DNA from: Perkinsus olseni
Lineage: Eukaryota; Perkinsozoa; Perkinsida
Reading direction: 5' to 3'
Length of the DNA stretch: 64,000 nt
NCBI GenBank assembly: GCA_013115125.1
Contig: JABANN010000121.1
Location: 1 to 64,000 of the forward strand
The translations under genes were made by a program, and so were the position numbers. The notes under the pieces are model-generated. The model did not search any database and was not told where the DNA came from. It was given only the letters and a program-made list of their open reading frames with translations. Below are positions 1-11,851 of this stretch, piece after piece. The first letter of the stretch is position 1. Every line of letters begins with the position of its first letter.

Positions 1-558
1 AGTTCAGCTCGGCCGTTTCACACAATGAAATATCTGGCGTGCGAGAACAGAACTGAGCCATCGCACGCCACACGCGGTTGACCCGGAGATTCTGGAGGCG
101 CTCTTGCGGTTGAAAAATAGTATTGGATGATATCTTACGAAAACGAGTTGGGTTCAACACCGACAACGCTCGGACTCGGCTCCTCAGCCCTCTCATCAGA
201 GTTCTATTCTCGCAAAACTCCGCGGGATTCTAAACCGAGAGCACTCAGGGTCCTAGAATCTGTAGACCGTTCACTAAACGGGTAGCGGAGGAATTCAAGA
301 GCACATCTGCCTATGTTGCACCTGCCGCATGGTACCTAGTCTCACAGGGTCTTGGCAAGTAGCAGCTCAGCTCTGGCTGACTTCGGCTCGGCTTCGGCCA
401 AGGAAGGATGTACGAGGAGGTATCAGTGTTGTGAAACTGCGTTATGTGTAGCCCGAACGTTCGTACTTGAAGTTACAGTCTTGAACTAGAGGGCCCAGCT
501 AAGCAGATCGTATGTCACTGCGCTGATTTCAGGGTTGGATAATATTTTGCTCGAAGAC
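1..558. other. Upstream intergenic sequence
   Basis: No supported gene. The sequence is mixed in composition with many short stops in all frames. It must hold the promoter of the DTW-domain gene that starts at 559, but I see no TATA-like or other recognisable control site. Confidence 0.5.
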
Positions 559-1272
559 ATGTCGGAGGCCCCTCCTAAGAAGCGTCGAGTGATATGCTCC
601 GGTTGTGATCGGCCAGAGTCAGTCTGTATTTGCTCCTCCTTCCCACCGGAGCCTCTACCGTTGCCAGCGGGAATTGATTCTGTCATCGTTCTGATGCATC
701 CTAGCGAGCGGAAGCGGAAAAACCGTACTGTCGATTTGGTTGCTACCAAGTGCCTCGCTGGAGTTAAAGTTGTTGTTGGTCGTCGCGTTCTGGCCGAGAC
801 CTTGGGAAGCGATTCTCCCCTTCAAGTGGTGCTCAAGAACCCTGAAAAATGCGCGTTAATTTATCCTACCGACGATGCCGAGACGGTTCACACGCAACAC
901 GGTGGTGAAGCTAAGATTCGGCACCTTATTTTCCTCGATGCGACGTGGAAGTATGCGAAGGAGATGTACAGTTCGTCACCACCCCTCGTTGCCCTCAAGC
1001 ACAAGTGGGTGTTGAAGCCCGAGAAGGGAGGGGCTTTCGTGATTCGAAAGGAGCCCCTTGCAAACGCGGGATTGCTGTCAACCGCTGAGGCTATCGCGTT
1101 CGCCCTCGATGTCGTTTCGACCGACCAATCACGGTTGCCGGCTGTTCGCAAAGTTTTGACACGGTTCTCGGAGATCCAACTTTCCCTCACTGAACATGTG
1201 ATCCACCGTCGAGATAAGAAGAACTACGTTGAGAACCTCTACGACCTTGAGGAGGCTAAGCAGCCCAAATGA
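559..1272 (+). CDS. DTW-domain protein, probable tRNA-uridine aminocarboxypropyltransferase
   Basis: A 237-residue intronless ORF. The family (bacterial TapT, human DTWD1/DTWD2) transfers the 3-amino-3-carboxypropyl group of S-adenosylmethionine to uridine in tRNA, making acp3U. Visible family marks: a Cys cluster near the N-terminus (CSGCDRPESVCIC), an HPSERKRKNRT segment matching the conserved HPxE...NT block, the signature DATW (in FLDATWKYAKEM), and an RKEP...LSTAEA block towards the C-terminus. The length is usual for the short forms. I chose the ATG at 559 (MSEAPPKK); the frame stays open to a TTG at 535, but no earlier ATG is present. A basic PPKKRR stretch at residues 5-10 could be a nuclear or nucleolar signal. 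Which tRNA or which position it modifies cannot be told from sequence. Confidence 0.85.
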   Translation: MSEAPPKKRRVICSGCDRPESVCICSSFPPEPLPLPAGIDSVIVLMHPSERKRKNRTVDLVATKCLAGVKVVVGRRVLAETLGSDSPLQVVLKNPEKCALIYPTDDAETVHTQHGGEAKIRHLIFLDATWKYAKEMYSSSPPLVALKHKWVLKPEKGGAFVIRKEPLANAGLLSTAEAIAFALDVVSTDQSRLPAVRKVLTRFSEIQLSLTEHVIHRRDKKNYVENLYDLEEAKQPK

Positions 1273-2099
1273 CTCTGCTTGCATCATTCCTGCTGACTTC
1301 CCTGGCTTGAACGTTTCAATCAACTTCCAAGAATTGAGTTGCAGTCTCATTAGAACTGGCTAATGGGTTCTTCTACAATCGTTCGAGTATCGAAATGAGC
1401 GAGAGTGGCGGAAACTCCGTCACGAAATGAGAGGGCGACGGGCTCTACACGTAGTCCATTCCCTTCGCGTTCCAAGCTCTGTAAACCCCACTGTGCTGGC
1501 ACCAGACAGACGGCTCTTCAAGAGCCGCTCTTGGCGCAGTGCCTCCTCGAACAAAGCCTTTGTTACAGAGGAGTGAAAGGAATCTCAAAGGCATTGTGCA
1601 TTCGGTTGTGGATAAGTCCTTTTGTATCTTCGGCTGAGATTGTTCAGTTGTACAGTGAACGAGTGGAGGCGGGTTGCGAGCACAACCCACAACCAGTCGA
1701 TTGCTCAGCTCGATTGGTTCCAAACTCCTGCACAACACACTAGAGCTAGCAGAACGAATTGCAATTCGAACCATGCGGACAATCATGTGCTCGCCGTCCA
1801 GCTCGACAAATGGTTTCTAGTACGCCGACAAGGTCGCAATTGACCGAAAGCATATCAATCGGGTGTTCCCGAATCATCTCCTGACGGACGAGGACTGGAG
1901 GATCGAGTGACACCAAGCAATATTTCAAGAAACCCCTCATCAGCGGGAACCCATGGCGGCCGCGATATGACTGCGCCTCGAAGAGATGAGAAGATACTGC
2001 AACTTGGACTTCCGAGTGGCCAAACGCGAGACTTCCAAAAAGGCAATCATCACCTCGAATCAGCGCAGGGGATACCGTCCAGCCGGGAGCTAACCTGAA
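1273..2099. other. Intergenic sequence, nothing firm
   Basis: Short overlapping ORFs on both strands without family resemblance. A minus-strand reading near 1945-2040 could be a last exon of the gene at 2100-2681, spliced at the GTTAGC just below 2100, but this is weak. Confidence 0.35.
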
Positions 2100-2681
2100 T
2101 CTTATTGTACGTGTCCAAAGGCACGCTCAGCGTCAGTTCCTTGTCAGCGAATTGGAGGGGCTCAGATCGGGGGTAAGGCCAGTAGTACTCCGGCCTGTGC
2201 GCGTCGTCCATGAATGAGAGTGCTTTGTACGCGCGCTGAGCGGAGGAAACGAGTCTACGGGTCGAACAATTCTGCAGCGGAGCTTCTCCCCCGAAGGACT
2301 ATGTCATCGGCCCCGCATACTGTAGCGGTACAACACCGCCGGTATCAAGGCTACACAATACCAGCCCAGCGTGGGTATGCTCTCATCGGTTAGAACTGAA
2401 CGAGCCTCCGCGCACTGGTATACGATATCACGAGGCAGAAAAAGTAAAACGAGTCTCACCAACAAGTTCGGCAACTGGACGTTTTTCATCTCATCAACTG
2501 CCGCACGGGACATCTCTTTAGCCTCTCCCAGATGATATCTCGCCTGATCACGGAAATACCCACCAAGCAACCCGTGGCCTCGGTGCGAATGCTGCGCGTT
2601 GTGGTGCTCGGGATGGTGATGTTGGTCATGATATTGATGTATTAGATCATACCGCAAAAACGGCATACTATGACCGGCCAA
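2100..2681 (-). CDS. Uncharacterised spliced protein, His-rich N-terminus and one membrane segment
   Basis: Unrecognised protein. The first visible exon (about 2681-2480) has a His-rich stretch (HQYHDQHHHPEHHNAQHSH) followed by GGYFRDQARYHLGEAKEM. An in-frame 45-base intron with GTGAGA and CAG ends appears to separate it from a second exon carrying LGWYCVALIPAVLYRY, which looks like a membrane helix. A third exon contains AYKALSFMDDAHRPEYYWPYP and SVPLDTYNK. The codon-by-codon continuity and splice signals make a real gene likely, but its start, last exon and function are not fixed. Downstream of it on the same strand direction lies nothing clear; RPB8 lies upstream. A small organelle membrane protein is one possibility; I have no motif to prove it. 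Confidence 0.45.
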
Positions 2682-3125
2682 GATAACGCAAGTTGTTCGT
2701 CGAGCAAGTCAGGTTCCTGCACTGCGAGAATTTGGCGTCATGACAGTCTTCTGAAGAGCAGGGAGTGCAATAAACCTGTGGCCTCGCGTCAACGTATGAG
2801 CGAGTCAGTGTCGAACTTTTGCACGCATCTCGTCGTCAGCCATTGGCAATGACATTACTGCCAATTCGACAATTGTCCACTCTGAATGCACCATTCAGAT
2901 TCGGGGGTATGTGGCACATACTATGTGCCGGAGGCATAGATCAGGCATAGTAAGACTGGAGCTGAGCCGACACCCTGAATAAGCCCCATGGATTGGATCC
3001 TGGGCTAGATCGAATAAACGCATTCATAAGAACGCCCAGCAGGAGTCTTTGACTGGATAAAGCTCAAAACATCCAAGACTGGAGGAACGTTAACATACTC
3101 ATTTGGGAGTAATAGTAGCTGCCGC

Positions 3126-3977
3126 TTAGTAAACTTTCCTGATGAGGAGGTAGAGGCGGTCATCAAGACGGATGGCCTCGTCCACATCGCTCCTCTGTGC
3201 CTCCAATTTCATCAAGAGTCCACCGAATGAGACGTAACTGACAACGATACACCATGCGCATGACCTCGCCAAAACCACGTCCGCCGGCGACCCAGCAAGG
3301 AGCAGTACAGCGAATCAAGAAAGTCTAACGTGAAGGCGCAGTTGATCAAGAGTTGATCCACTACCCACTAGATAAAGTCAAACTCACATGATAGTACGAG
3401 AGGCAACGGTCTCTGTGCCGACAGTCTTGTTCATCTTCTTGTAAACCTAAAAATACTCATCTCTATAGGAGGCTGTGAACCTTCTCTCTTCATTACCTTC
3501 CCGTACATAGCGTACTCGTAATCATCAATAATAGCAGGTTGGGCAGCCTCTCCCTGGTAGCCCTCATTGGCATCGGCGGCCGAAGCAATAGCAATTCGCA
3601 ACTGAAGACATCAACAGGTCCGATAATCAAACTGCGGTCGGCTATCAGAATCGAACAATCGACAGGGTCGGCTTCGTGAACGCGTGACACCGCCTATCAG
3701 TCGGGCGGATCCGTCGCAAGCAACCACCCGGTATCGCAGCGCATAGAGTATGACAAAGCTCCGCGGCCGCATTACCGTGTCGCTGTCGCCGATTGGATAG
3801 ATCTCAGTGTTGATATCAACCTCTATTTCAGCATTGTAGGTGTGCGACTGCGCCTTGATCCGAGATACTGAAGTGAAGCATCAGTAGAAATGTTGCAACC
3901 CACGCAGCATTACCTCGGTCGAACTTCTCATCGTCGATGTTCTTAACATCGAACATGTCGTCGAAGATGGCTGACAT
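3126..3977 (-). CDS. RPB8: DNA-directed RNA polymerases I, II and III subunit RPABC3 (RPB8)
   Basis: Shared small subunit of nuclear RNA polymerases I, II and III, an OB-fold protein that binds the largest subunit. I resolve five exons on the minus strand: 3977-3914, 3867-3776, 3601-3497, 3446-3388 and 3237-3126. All introns have GT-AG ends and all phases join, giving 143 residues (human: 150). Family blocks are clear: MSAIFDDMFDVKNIDDEKFD at the start, DRVSRI, then VDINTEIYPIGDSDT, LRIAIAS, DDYEYAMYGKVYK, and YVSFGGLLMKLEAQ with the ending DDRLYLLIRKVY. Introns are 46-174 bases long. The start codon is at 3977; the upstream coiled-coil gene on the same strand ends at 4191, only about 213 bases away, so its promoter must be compact. 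Confidence is high because every conserved segment and phase agrees. Confidence 0.93.
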
Positions 3978-4190
3978 TACGGACTGATGACGAAGAGTAA
4001 ACCGATACTAACCAACTGTACAGCAACGACTTCATCTACTACTAGAATCGAGCTGCCCACACCAAGAACCAAAATATTAAGAGGACCACAAAGCCCGCGT
4101 GGAGCTGAGTCACACTCGCTGGCCATCACGCCAAGTTTGTAGCACCTAGAGGACTCATTGATCGGTGCTTTAAAGATTCCTCTGCCCAAC

Positions 4191-6570
4191 TCAACTCAGT
4201 GCGAATTGGAAACTCGGGAGGTACTTCTGCCCTTCCTCGGCGTCGTACAAAAATGAACATGCTGCAAAAATGGTAGTAACAGTTCATGCTGCTACCCGAA
4301 CATGACGTTCCTGACGTTCCTTTCTTCATTATCGCCGAACAGTCCGCCGCCAACCTCCAGTAGTTCGATCCTGAGCGCGAGACTACCGTCAGACAACCTT
4401 CGCGTGATACTAGCCTCAACAAATACGCAGACCGAACAACCCTCAAACCTTCGATCCCAGCCTGATCATGAGCTCGCCCTTCAATTTCTCCACTCTCCTT
4501 GTCAGCGTCTCCAATTCTTCCTCATTGATCTAATACATGACAAGAGACACAGAGCTGTCACAGAACTCCACCTCTCGATACGACGCCATGCTCCCCCCAA
4601 GGACAATCTACCTGTAGCCGTCTTGTGTTAGTGTCGCATTCACGCTCTATTTGAGCAAGTTCATCCGGGCTCTTAGTGGCTATTACCTACGCCAACCTGT
4701 TCCAGTACGACTCGACATCCTGAACCTTCTATTGCCTCTTTGCCTAGCCGAGAGCTCCCGCTCATCCTTTGCTGCTGGCAATCGCCGACATATTCTTGCA
4801 TGGCGTCCAGCCGCTGCGCGAGTTGATCTAGCTCCTGGAGATGCTCGGGGATGCCGCACGCTCATGCATTCCCGTACCTTTCCTTCTCGTTCGAGGCATC
4901 GCTTGCGTCCTCCAACCTCCTGGGCTCTGGAGTTGGTCACAGAAGCTATTTGTGTATCAATTTCTTTCATTTCCTCCGACAGTGCCATCGCCCGCCGTTC
5001 CAACTCCTCGCGCTGTCATCAAAGGCACCGCTTGCCCTCGTCAAAGGACGACCCAACCATTACTTTCTGCAACGTTTCCCGTTCGCCATTTGCGAGATCG
5101 ACCATGATTGCCGGAACCTACCGCGCCAGCTATAAATTGTAGCCTACAATCAATCCACTCGACAATGGCTAACATGCTTGCTATACAAGAGAGTCTCCTC
5201 AGACTAAGCCTCTGGATACAGCGCAACGCGATCGTTACGATTGAACACCTATCGGTGAGGAGTAGCTAGAAGGACTTGACTTCCCCCGAGGAATACTCAC
5301 TTCGTCGAGCACTTTCCTGTAGACCTCCATATCCGAACGAGCGACCTCTAACGAATCCTGACGACTTCGCACTCGGTGGCGCATGAGACTCAGCCTCGAC
5401 TTGATAGCAGTCAAAGTAGCCCTGAGCTATGAGGCGAAACAGTGTTGTGAACCGAAGAGCCTGGGACAGACGAAACAAACAACTACCACAGCACGGAGGC
5501 CATCACTGGTTTTTATCAGTGGATACAAGACATATATCCGCGAAGCAGACGATCAAGTAAGGAAGCCAGAACAGTGCAACGCAGTACCTTAGCCGCAGCA
5601 TCAGGTAGGTGCAAGCCGCGTGAAGGTCACGATGGCTTAGCAACTGTATGCGATGCTGGCTAAATTACGATGTAGCGACCTCTCATTGTAGAGAACGCAG
5701 GCGTGCCTAAGGTCCCCTCTACCTCGTTGCATACTGCCTGGCACGAGTGCAGTTGCTCTAGCACGCTCGCTCTCTCTGCTTCGCGCCTATCCACGTGCCT
5801 CCGCAATTTTTCCTGAGATGCTTTCTCGATAGCGCGCAACGAGGCTACCTGGGCTAAGAAGCATGCGCGATGGTTGGTCAGACATACCACTTGACCTTAT
5901 CCCGGAGCGCACCTAGAGCACATCCTCGTTCGACAATGCCGATTTCTGACTCCCTCAACTGGCCTGAACACCCCATTCTCTTCGGAAGAATCTTGACTGC
6001 GTACTACCAGCAACCAGCTCCTCCTGGATGATGCGGGCTGCGCAAGCCTTCATGTCCGCTTCTGCTTCCGTTACTGCTGCCAGCAGGTCGTCCGATAGAA
6101 TCCGAAGTGCTGCTTGCCTGCTTGAGTAAACATGAATTCACGGCGTTTGACCCTCCACAACTTTAAAGAGCCATCAATTACTCATCAAGACCGATCACTA
6201 TTCTATACTGTGTTATGCGACTCCTTCAATGACAGATAGCTCGACCCACCCCGCTGCAGCCAGCTTGCCCCTGTTGACGGCACACCGCCTCCTCTTCCTG
6301 TCGTCACCGACGAGGTGCTCGAGGCGGGACTAGCGACGATTGGTCGGAAATGTAGAACAAGCGACCTTCCCAGTCTCACCTTGCATAGTATCAGCTGTTC
6401 CTTTGCACCACATTTGCACTTACTATCCACTAGCCTATCTCCAACCATAGTCAGCCTCGATTGCCCAGAATGAATGCTGCTCACTTCTTGAGAATCTAAC
6501 GATCCGCTTAGACCATCGATGGCGCAGGTCCACACAGTAATTCCACGCGACCAGTAAGTCTCATCTCTGC
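4191..6570 (-). CDS. Multi-exon coiled-coil protein of unknown identity
   Basis: Reading the minus strand gives a chain of short exons joined by 40-100 base introns. From 5' to 3' they carry DETYWSRGITVWTCAIDGL (about 6565-6500), ILSDDLLAAVTEAEADMKAC (about 6110-6010), LRAIEKASQEKLRRHVDRRE (about 5840-5720), SRQDSLEVARSDMEVYRK (5420-5300), VDLANGERETLQK, then REELERRAMALSEEMKEID (5013-4890), LDQLAQRLDAMQEYVGDC, INEEELETLTRRVEKLKG (about 4530-4450), and a last exon ending YLPSFQFALS with the stop at 4191. Heptad-like Leu and charged residues indicate long coiled coils, so a structural role (cytoskeleton, kinetochore, cilium or vesicle tether) is likely. I could not match it to NDC80, NUF2, SAS-6 or IFT families. 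The 5' end is not resolved. Confidence 0.6.
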
Positions 6571-7738
6571 CCGCAGGAGCACTAGAAACTTCTACTACCT
6601 CCTACAGTGGACGTTTCAGCTCTCAGCATCAGACTGCCCCTGTTGTATGTCTTATCCCAATGACCGCCTCCGGTCCGCCTAGAAAGACCCGAAGGAGCCG
6701 GAGCTCGGGGAGAAAGCTGCGATCCATAGAGACCATGAATGCGCAGAACTTTTCACAGTATCGAATTGATGAAAACCGCACTATCCCTTTACAGTAATAG
6801 GTGTTGGTCGGGCTTTGTCGTAGCACTGGCGCCGCCCACGGCCGGTACCTGAGAGCACGCTCCCGAGAGAGCTCCTGGGAACGCGATCACCTGTAACCAC
6901 GCGCTTGGACCTAGTGATCGATCAGACATGTATAAAAAAGGGTAAGCTAATTCATCTTCAAGTGAAAAAGATGTCCCTCAGTCACCATACCACCGCACTC
7001 ACAAAAAGCAGTGGGAATCGATCAGTATGGCGCACGCAAGCGAACAAAACGGCGTCACATAACCAGCGCGTTGCGCCGCCAATGTAGTCTGCCCGACAAC
7101 TTGTCTGAGACAAGCCAGGCAAGAGCGATGGGCTCAAGCGGCATTCGGGGGCTATCGCGAGTTTGGATAGCTGAGGTGCGTGCGTGAACTTGATCTTGCG
7201 GCGAGCACTGCTCGATAGTTCGGTGACGTACTCATACCCTTCCCTGCGTGGCTACAGCGAGGTGCCCGCTCCCGGACTCGCGCGCAGTATCTCTCCCAGC
7301 TGCCGTCCATAAACGAACAGTGGGCGAAGAGGGTAGCGGGCCCATCCAGTCGAAGAAGCTTTCCTTATACATCGTTCATGCATGCGTGATCCATTGCTGC
7401 GTGAAGGAACCGCGCCACCGCGCCTTGCCGTCGATCTTAGGGTCTTGCGAGCCAGGCGCTCCTTTGCTCCGCTATAGGGTCCCATACGATGCTCCCCTGT
7501 GTTCTCATCTATCTGAGTTGGATAGAGACTCTATCATAGAGTCCAACGCAGCTTGATATGACTGTGCTTACTAAGCACCGCTTAGGAACCCGTTTCGTTT
7601 CGGTGTTGGTAGACTACTTTCCGTACGAGCTGGTGGCAATGGCAGCGTATCCCGGGCAGATAAGAACCCCTGAAGCTTAGGAAGGGTAAACCATGCAAGA
7701 TAAACCATTCCATTTTCGCTAGTAGTGAGTCACCACTA
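6571..7738. other. Intergenic sequence with one weak plus-strand ORF
   Basis: A short basic plus-strand ORF starts at the ATG at 6660 (MTASGPPRKTRRSRS...) and stops near 6796, where a GTAATA could be a splice donor; I could not find a convincing continuation. It could instead be part of the promoter region or first exon of the minus-strand coiled-coil gene. The rest, up to the P450 start, shows only short ORFs. Confidence 0.3.
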
Positions 7739-10617
7739 ATGACCTACCTGCCGAGTTCTATCCAAGAGCTCATTGGCAAGTGCCGGTGGTTCATCCAGTC
7801 CCGCAGAACGCTGATTTTGGCGACCGGCATAGCCTTAGTACTCACCCTGGGGACTATCAAGTTGAGGAAACGCCCCGAGGTTGACCTCCACGCCCGCTTC
7901 GGCGGGCCAAATCGGGTGAGCTTGGAATAAGAGTTATAGTATAGAGGATTGTCAAGAGCTTCCCCCGCGTTGACCATATTCCTGGCATCGATACTTTTCA
8001 GTTCCTCCCCTTGGGCCTCTTTTCAAGATCACGAGAACGTTTTCATCGCGCTTTAGGGATGTTCGCTGATACTTACGGTGGTGTTTACTGCATCAAGTAA
8101 GGCGCCCAGCGGAACTCGGTTCTTTCATTTTTCACTTGGACATCATTACTCCGAGGGTTGAGCAATGTCGTCCTCTGTGCTGGCCGCTCCCGTTGAGCTG
8201 TGAAAGTATTGGCTTTTCAGAATCACCACCAAAGATGTGGTAGTTGTTTCCGACCCCGAGTTGATCAGACAAGTGCTCACGGAGCGTCCAAACACCTACA
8301 TAAGACGTTTCAATAAAATTAACGTCCTGCCCTTTTCCGGCATGTTCACTACCGAAGGTGAAAAGTGGAAACGCAATAGGCGATTGGGTGCTCCGGCATT
8401 CAACGACGTGAACTCCGCTGCCATGGTACCCGACATGGCAAGAGTCGCGAAAAAGCTGGTACGCTTCGTACTGTTGCTCCTTGATGATTTCGTAAATAGG
8501 TTCGGCAACTGAACTCCCTCTCACAAGACGGGCGCATAGTTTGGTCTCCCACCGATTGGATCCCACTTTGCACCCTCGATACCTTGTGCGTTACATGTTT
8601 CGGGAACGACTACAATTTCTTGAACCCTGATGGTAGTGTGGGCGATCACGAGTCAAACCCTTCGGACCGAAGGCTCCGGTTAATGGTGTTCCGCACGAGT
8701 TCTAGTGTTTTCAACCACTGCGTGTGCCTAAAGGAAATCCCAAATGAGTCAAACAGTATACCCAACTGAAAGGCTCCTATGCACAGGTCGTGAAATCGTG
8801 CTTCGACCGCCATTCCCACCAGATCGCAGAATATGTTCATTCGGTACTTTCAGGTAGTGCCCTGGGTCGCAGCTCTCAAGAGGTCCAGCAAGCATTGAGA
8901 GATACAATAGTTGGGTCTGGTCATGCTTTTATGTTGAGTATCTTCCCCTGGATGACTCGTGATAGATTCCCATGGAATCTTAACCCCTTCATTAAAAAGG
9001 TGCGGCCCCGGTGTTGGCTCTGTAATGCTATGTCTTTGCTGTTAGCTACATCTGGGAATCAAGCGGCTCAATGAGCTCTGTGATGAGATCGCCAGCGGAA
9101 GGCAGGCAGAACGGCAGGCCGGGGTCCAGGCTTCACGCCGGGACCTGTTAGATAAACTATTGCATCTTGACCAAGAAGACTTACGGGGCAACATCATCAC
9201 GTAATTCTCGCCTGTCATGTGATGCCCACGTGTGCTAGGTTGGAAACTGTATCATCTGGAGGTCCGTCTCACCGCTTAAACAGTTTGTTGTAGGTTCTTC
9301 ATTGCCGGCAGCGATACTTCGGCTATGTCCGTGGCTTGGTGTCTCTACTATCTCTGTCTCAACCCTTGTATTCAAAATCAGGCAAGGGCCGAGGTGGATG
9401 CGCTCGGTCGCGACCCAGAAACGATGAAAGATGTTGATGAGCTACCGCTCGTTGGGTGCTGTGTACTCGAGGCGCTGAGGGTAAGCTTTCAGTCCGACCC
9501 AGCCTGACAGAGTACGGTGAACCTGTTAGCTGCAACCCCCGAGTGTGTGCAAGTTCAATCGGGGCCCCTTGCGACAGTCCAACGGGCGTCGCGAGAGGCA
9601 CGATTGGACGGTCAAAAATCGACACAACCGGAAACCAGCGTGCGCCCTGGTAATCGACGCACAGAGCACGCACGCGCCAAGCTAGTTGAATCACCCTCCC
9701 CGGGTGACAGCGGAAGTCAGCCGCTGAGTCCAGCGCGGTCTCTGAGCCGCGCTTGAACCGCTCGCGGTTCAGAATGCGGGCCTTAGCCCCATTCGTCAAG
9801 GACCATAGTCCTTGCGGAGTCTCCTTTTTCAAAACCCGTCCCGCCCGCCCGGGGACAAACACTTAGCGCTCCGGGGTGCAGCCAGGCCGTGGTCTGGCAC
9901 GCCAGGCGCCGCTAAGCGCTTTCGTCGTCGATGAGCGCTGCCACGACATATCAGAGAGGAGCAGCGACCGTCCGGGACGCTTGTTAGCGTTCCGAGCCTT
10001 TGCACGGGTCGCGGATTCGTTCGGGCTTCGGCTTCGTGTGTCAGTTTACGAGCTCAGCTGAGCCAGCCCTAGCTCACAGCCATGCAGCACAGAGCAGCTG
10101 CGGAGAGCTAGGAGTCGCTCGGAAATACTCGCCGGTTTCATGTTTCCCAATGTTGAGTATTCCCGGGAGTGACTCGATTTTTGATGCTTCTCAACGAATG
10201 CATCACCGACACCTCACTGAATGAGAAGACGATTCCTTCTGGAACTTTGGTTGTCACTCTTCTCCGCAAAGCTATGGTTCAGGAGTCGCAAGGCGGGACG
10301 AATTTCAAGTACACAACCGGATCCCCATTCACTCCCGGGATCCTTTCGTCCTTCGTGTTTACTAAATGAGATCATTTGTCAGGCCGGAGCGTTGGCTGAC
10401 ACATGACGGCTCCGCGGTCGACCGACCTCGCACTCGCGAGCACCTCGCATTCGGCGATGGTCCTCGGCAATGCCCGGGACAGAGAATGGCTCTTATCGAA
10501 GCTACAACTATTATATCTCTTATCCTCAGGCATTTCGATAACCTCAAACTCAAGAACAGTCCGGAGAGTGTCCGTGGGGACTTGAGGTTCTCCTTCTCCT
10601 ACCTGATGAGCTTTTGA
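7739..10617 (+). CDS. Cytochrome P450, tandem copy 1 (exon interrupted by an insertion)
   Basis: Haem-thiolate mono-oxygenase, probably anchored in the endoplasmic reticulum. Exon 1 (ATG at 7739) encodes an N-terminal membrane anchor (TLILATGIALVLTLGTI). Later exons give GMFADTYGGVY, the C-helix WKRNRRLGAPAF (about 8367-8400), LCTLDTLCVTCFGNDYNFL (8565-8630), MTRDRFPWNLNP (8955-8990), the I-helix AGSDTS (about 9307-9325), the K-helix ExxR as LEALR (9465-9480), RPERW (about 10380) and the haem loop FGDGPRQCPG (10450-10480) with its Cys ligand. The exon that follows LEALR begins LQPPS and is then broken by about 626 foreign bases (9541-10166); the reading resumes at LLNECITDTSLN. Joining the two sides directly shifts the frame, so either an intron removes the insert or this copy is dead. 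The CYP family is not assigned. Confidence 0.8.
9541..10166. mobile_element. Unclassified insertion in P450 copy 1
   Basis: Copy 2 has no counterpart for this block. It lies between TGCAACCCCC, which both copies share, and the resumed coding sequence near 10172. A 5-base direct repeat GAGTG flanks it (9541-9545 and 10167-10171), which would fit a target-site duplication. The interior is GC-rich. The right end holds an imperfect hairpin of about 20 base pairs (arms about 10110-10130 and 10154-10175). No transposase, reverse transcriptase or terminal inverted repeat is visible. It may be a non-autonomous element, an introner-like intron gain or captured DNA. Confidence 0.45.
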
Positions 10618-11851
10618 GCTCGTGATGTTCCCCCGGCACCACTAGAGCATTCATCGCCGAGCTTCTTTGCTGACTTTCTGTCATGACAGGTCGGTTTCAG
10701 GCCCGCCCGATGAATTCTTTCAAAGAGATTGATCTCCTATTCGATTTGCCGTCTCTTGCGTTGGTAGTGACTCGGGTCACCTACACCATCTCTTAATCGG
10801 TGAAGCATGGGAGCACATTAGTACGAACTCTCACTGAAAGAGATGAAACACCGTCGGTGATGGATATAACGACATCGAAACAAGAGTTAACACTGCTCGA
10901 GCACCGCGATGAGCAATGCTGGACCTCAGTGGTGTCGCTCGGGTATGCGGTGCCTGGAACAGAAAAATAATCAACGGCCATTGGCGTGGAGGTGAACCAG
11001 CCGTGGCATGATCTCGCTGCCGAACGCTTCCAAGGAATGCAGCGGGAACTAATACACGCAGTGGCTCGGTTGTCAAGGCTGCTGACAAACCAGTCTGTTG
11101 TGCATGGCATGAACTCGACTGTTCATGTTCCGTCTTTTGAATGTGCCCGGCTGAAGATCGATGCATCACTTCACGCACCAGCAATCGCGTACAGCGGAAA
11201 TTAAGAACTGCAGCCCGAAAGGAGTCGCTCAAGACTGATCCCTGAGTCGGAATACCGTATACGTGTATGAATGTACCCTCCGAGGGCTACTGCTTACAGC
11301 ACCAATCGCAGCCAGCGCGTAACAACTGACGCGCGGAGGCAATGACTGCGTATTGGATCCTAACGGAAACAGTAATATGCATCCTTCCCCCTCCGAGAGG
11401 CCTTCTCGGCCTCGATCGTGTAGGTGCAGCTCCGACTCCTGTGGTTGAGCGCCACCGGGCTAGCTTTCCACCGTGGATTCCTACGGAACTAGACGCGTTG
11501 TTGTCCTGGAGCTGCATACCAGGCAGCCTTATTTGTTTGCCGAGGTCTGCGAGTTGCCCAGAATCATAGTACCACCTCGATTCATTCTAGGAAAGAACCC
11601 GACTGACGTTATCGTTAGTAGACAACCATGCGCAGCGGGGCGTCATGAGTAGACAAGATTTTCGATAGCTTGCAAGGAGCCCGTGGGCCTTGAGGTTCAC
11701 CAGACTGCGGACCGAAGAGTCGAGATCATGAATTTCAGTCGAAGACAGTGTGGTCAGGAATGATAACTGAGCAGTTGATGATCGGCCGCCGGTCGGCAAA
11801 ACCCGTGCTATCATCATCCATAAAGGGGAAACAGTTTCATTCTCGCTCGCT
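10618..11851. other. Spacer between the two P450 copies
   Basis: No firm gene. A plus-strand reading around 10986-11100 (VNQPWHDLAAERFQGMQREL) and a 75-codon ATG ORF at 11342-11569 look mildly protein-like but lack any family match or splice partners. The last 30-60 bases before 11852 resemble the leader of copy 1, as expected from tandem duplication. Confidence 0.35.

Noticed and set aside
4651-5142. A 163-codon plus-strand ORF
   Set aside because: It lies across exons and introns of the minus-strand coiled-coil gene, whose exons join in phase.
4191-6570. Identification of the coiled-coil gene as NDC80 or NUF2
   Set aside because: No calponin-homology-like N-terminus could be read; coiled-coil similarity alone is not evidence.
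9359-9862. A 167-codon minus-strand ORF crossing from P450 copy 1 into the insertion
   Set aside because: It is half shadow of the P450 I-helix exon; the insert half has no match. It might only hint at coding content in the insert, which I could not support.
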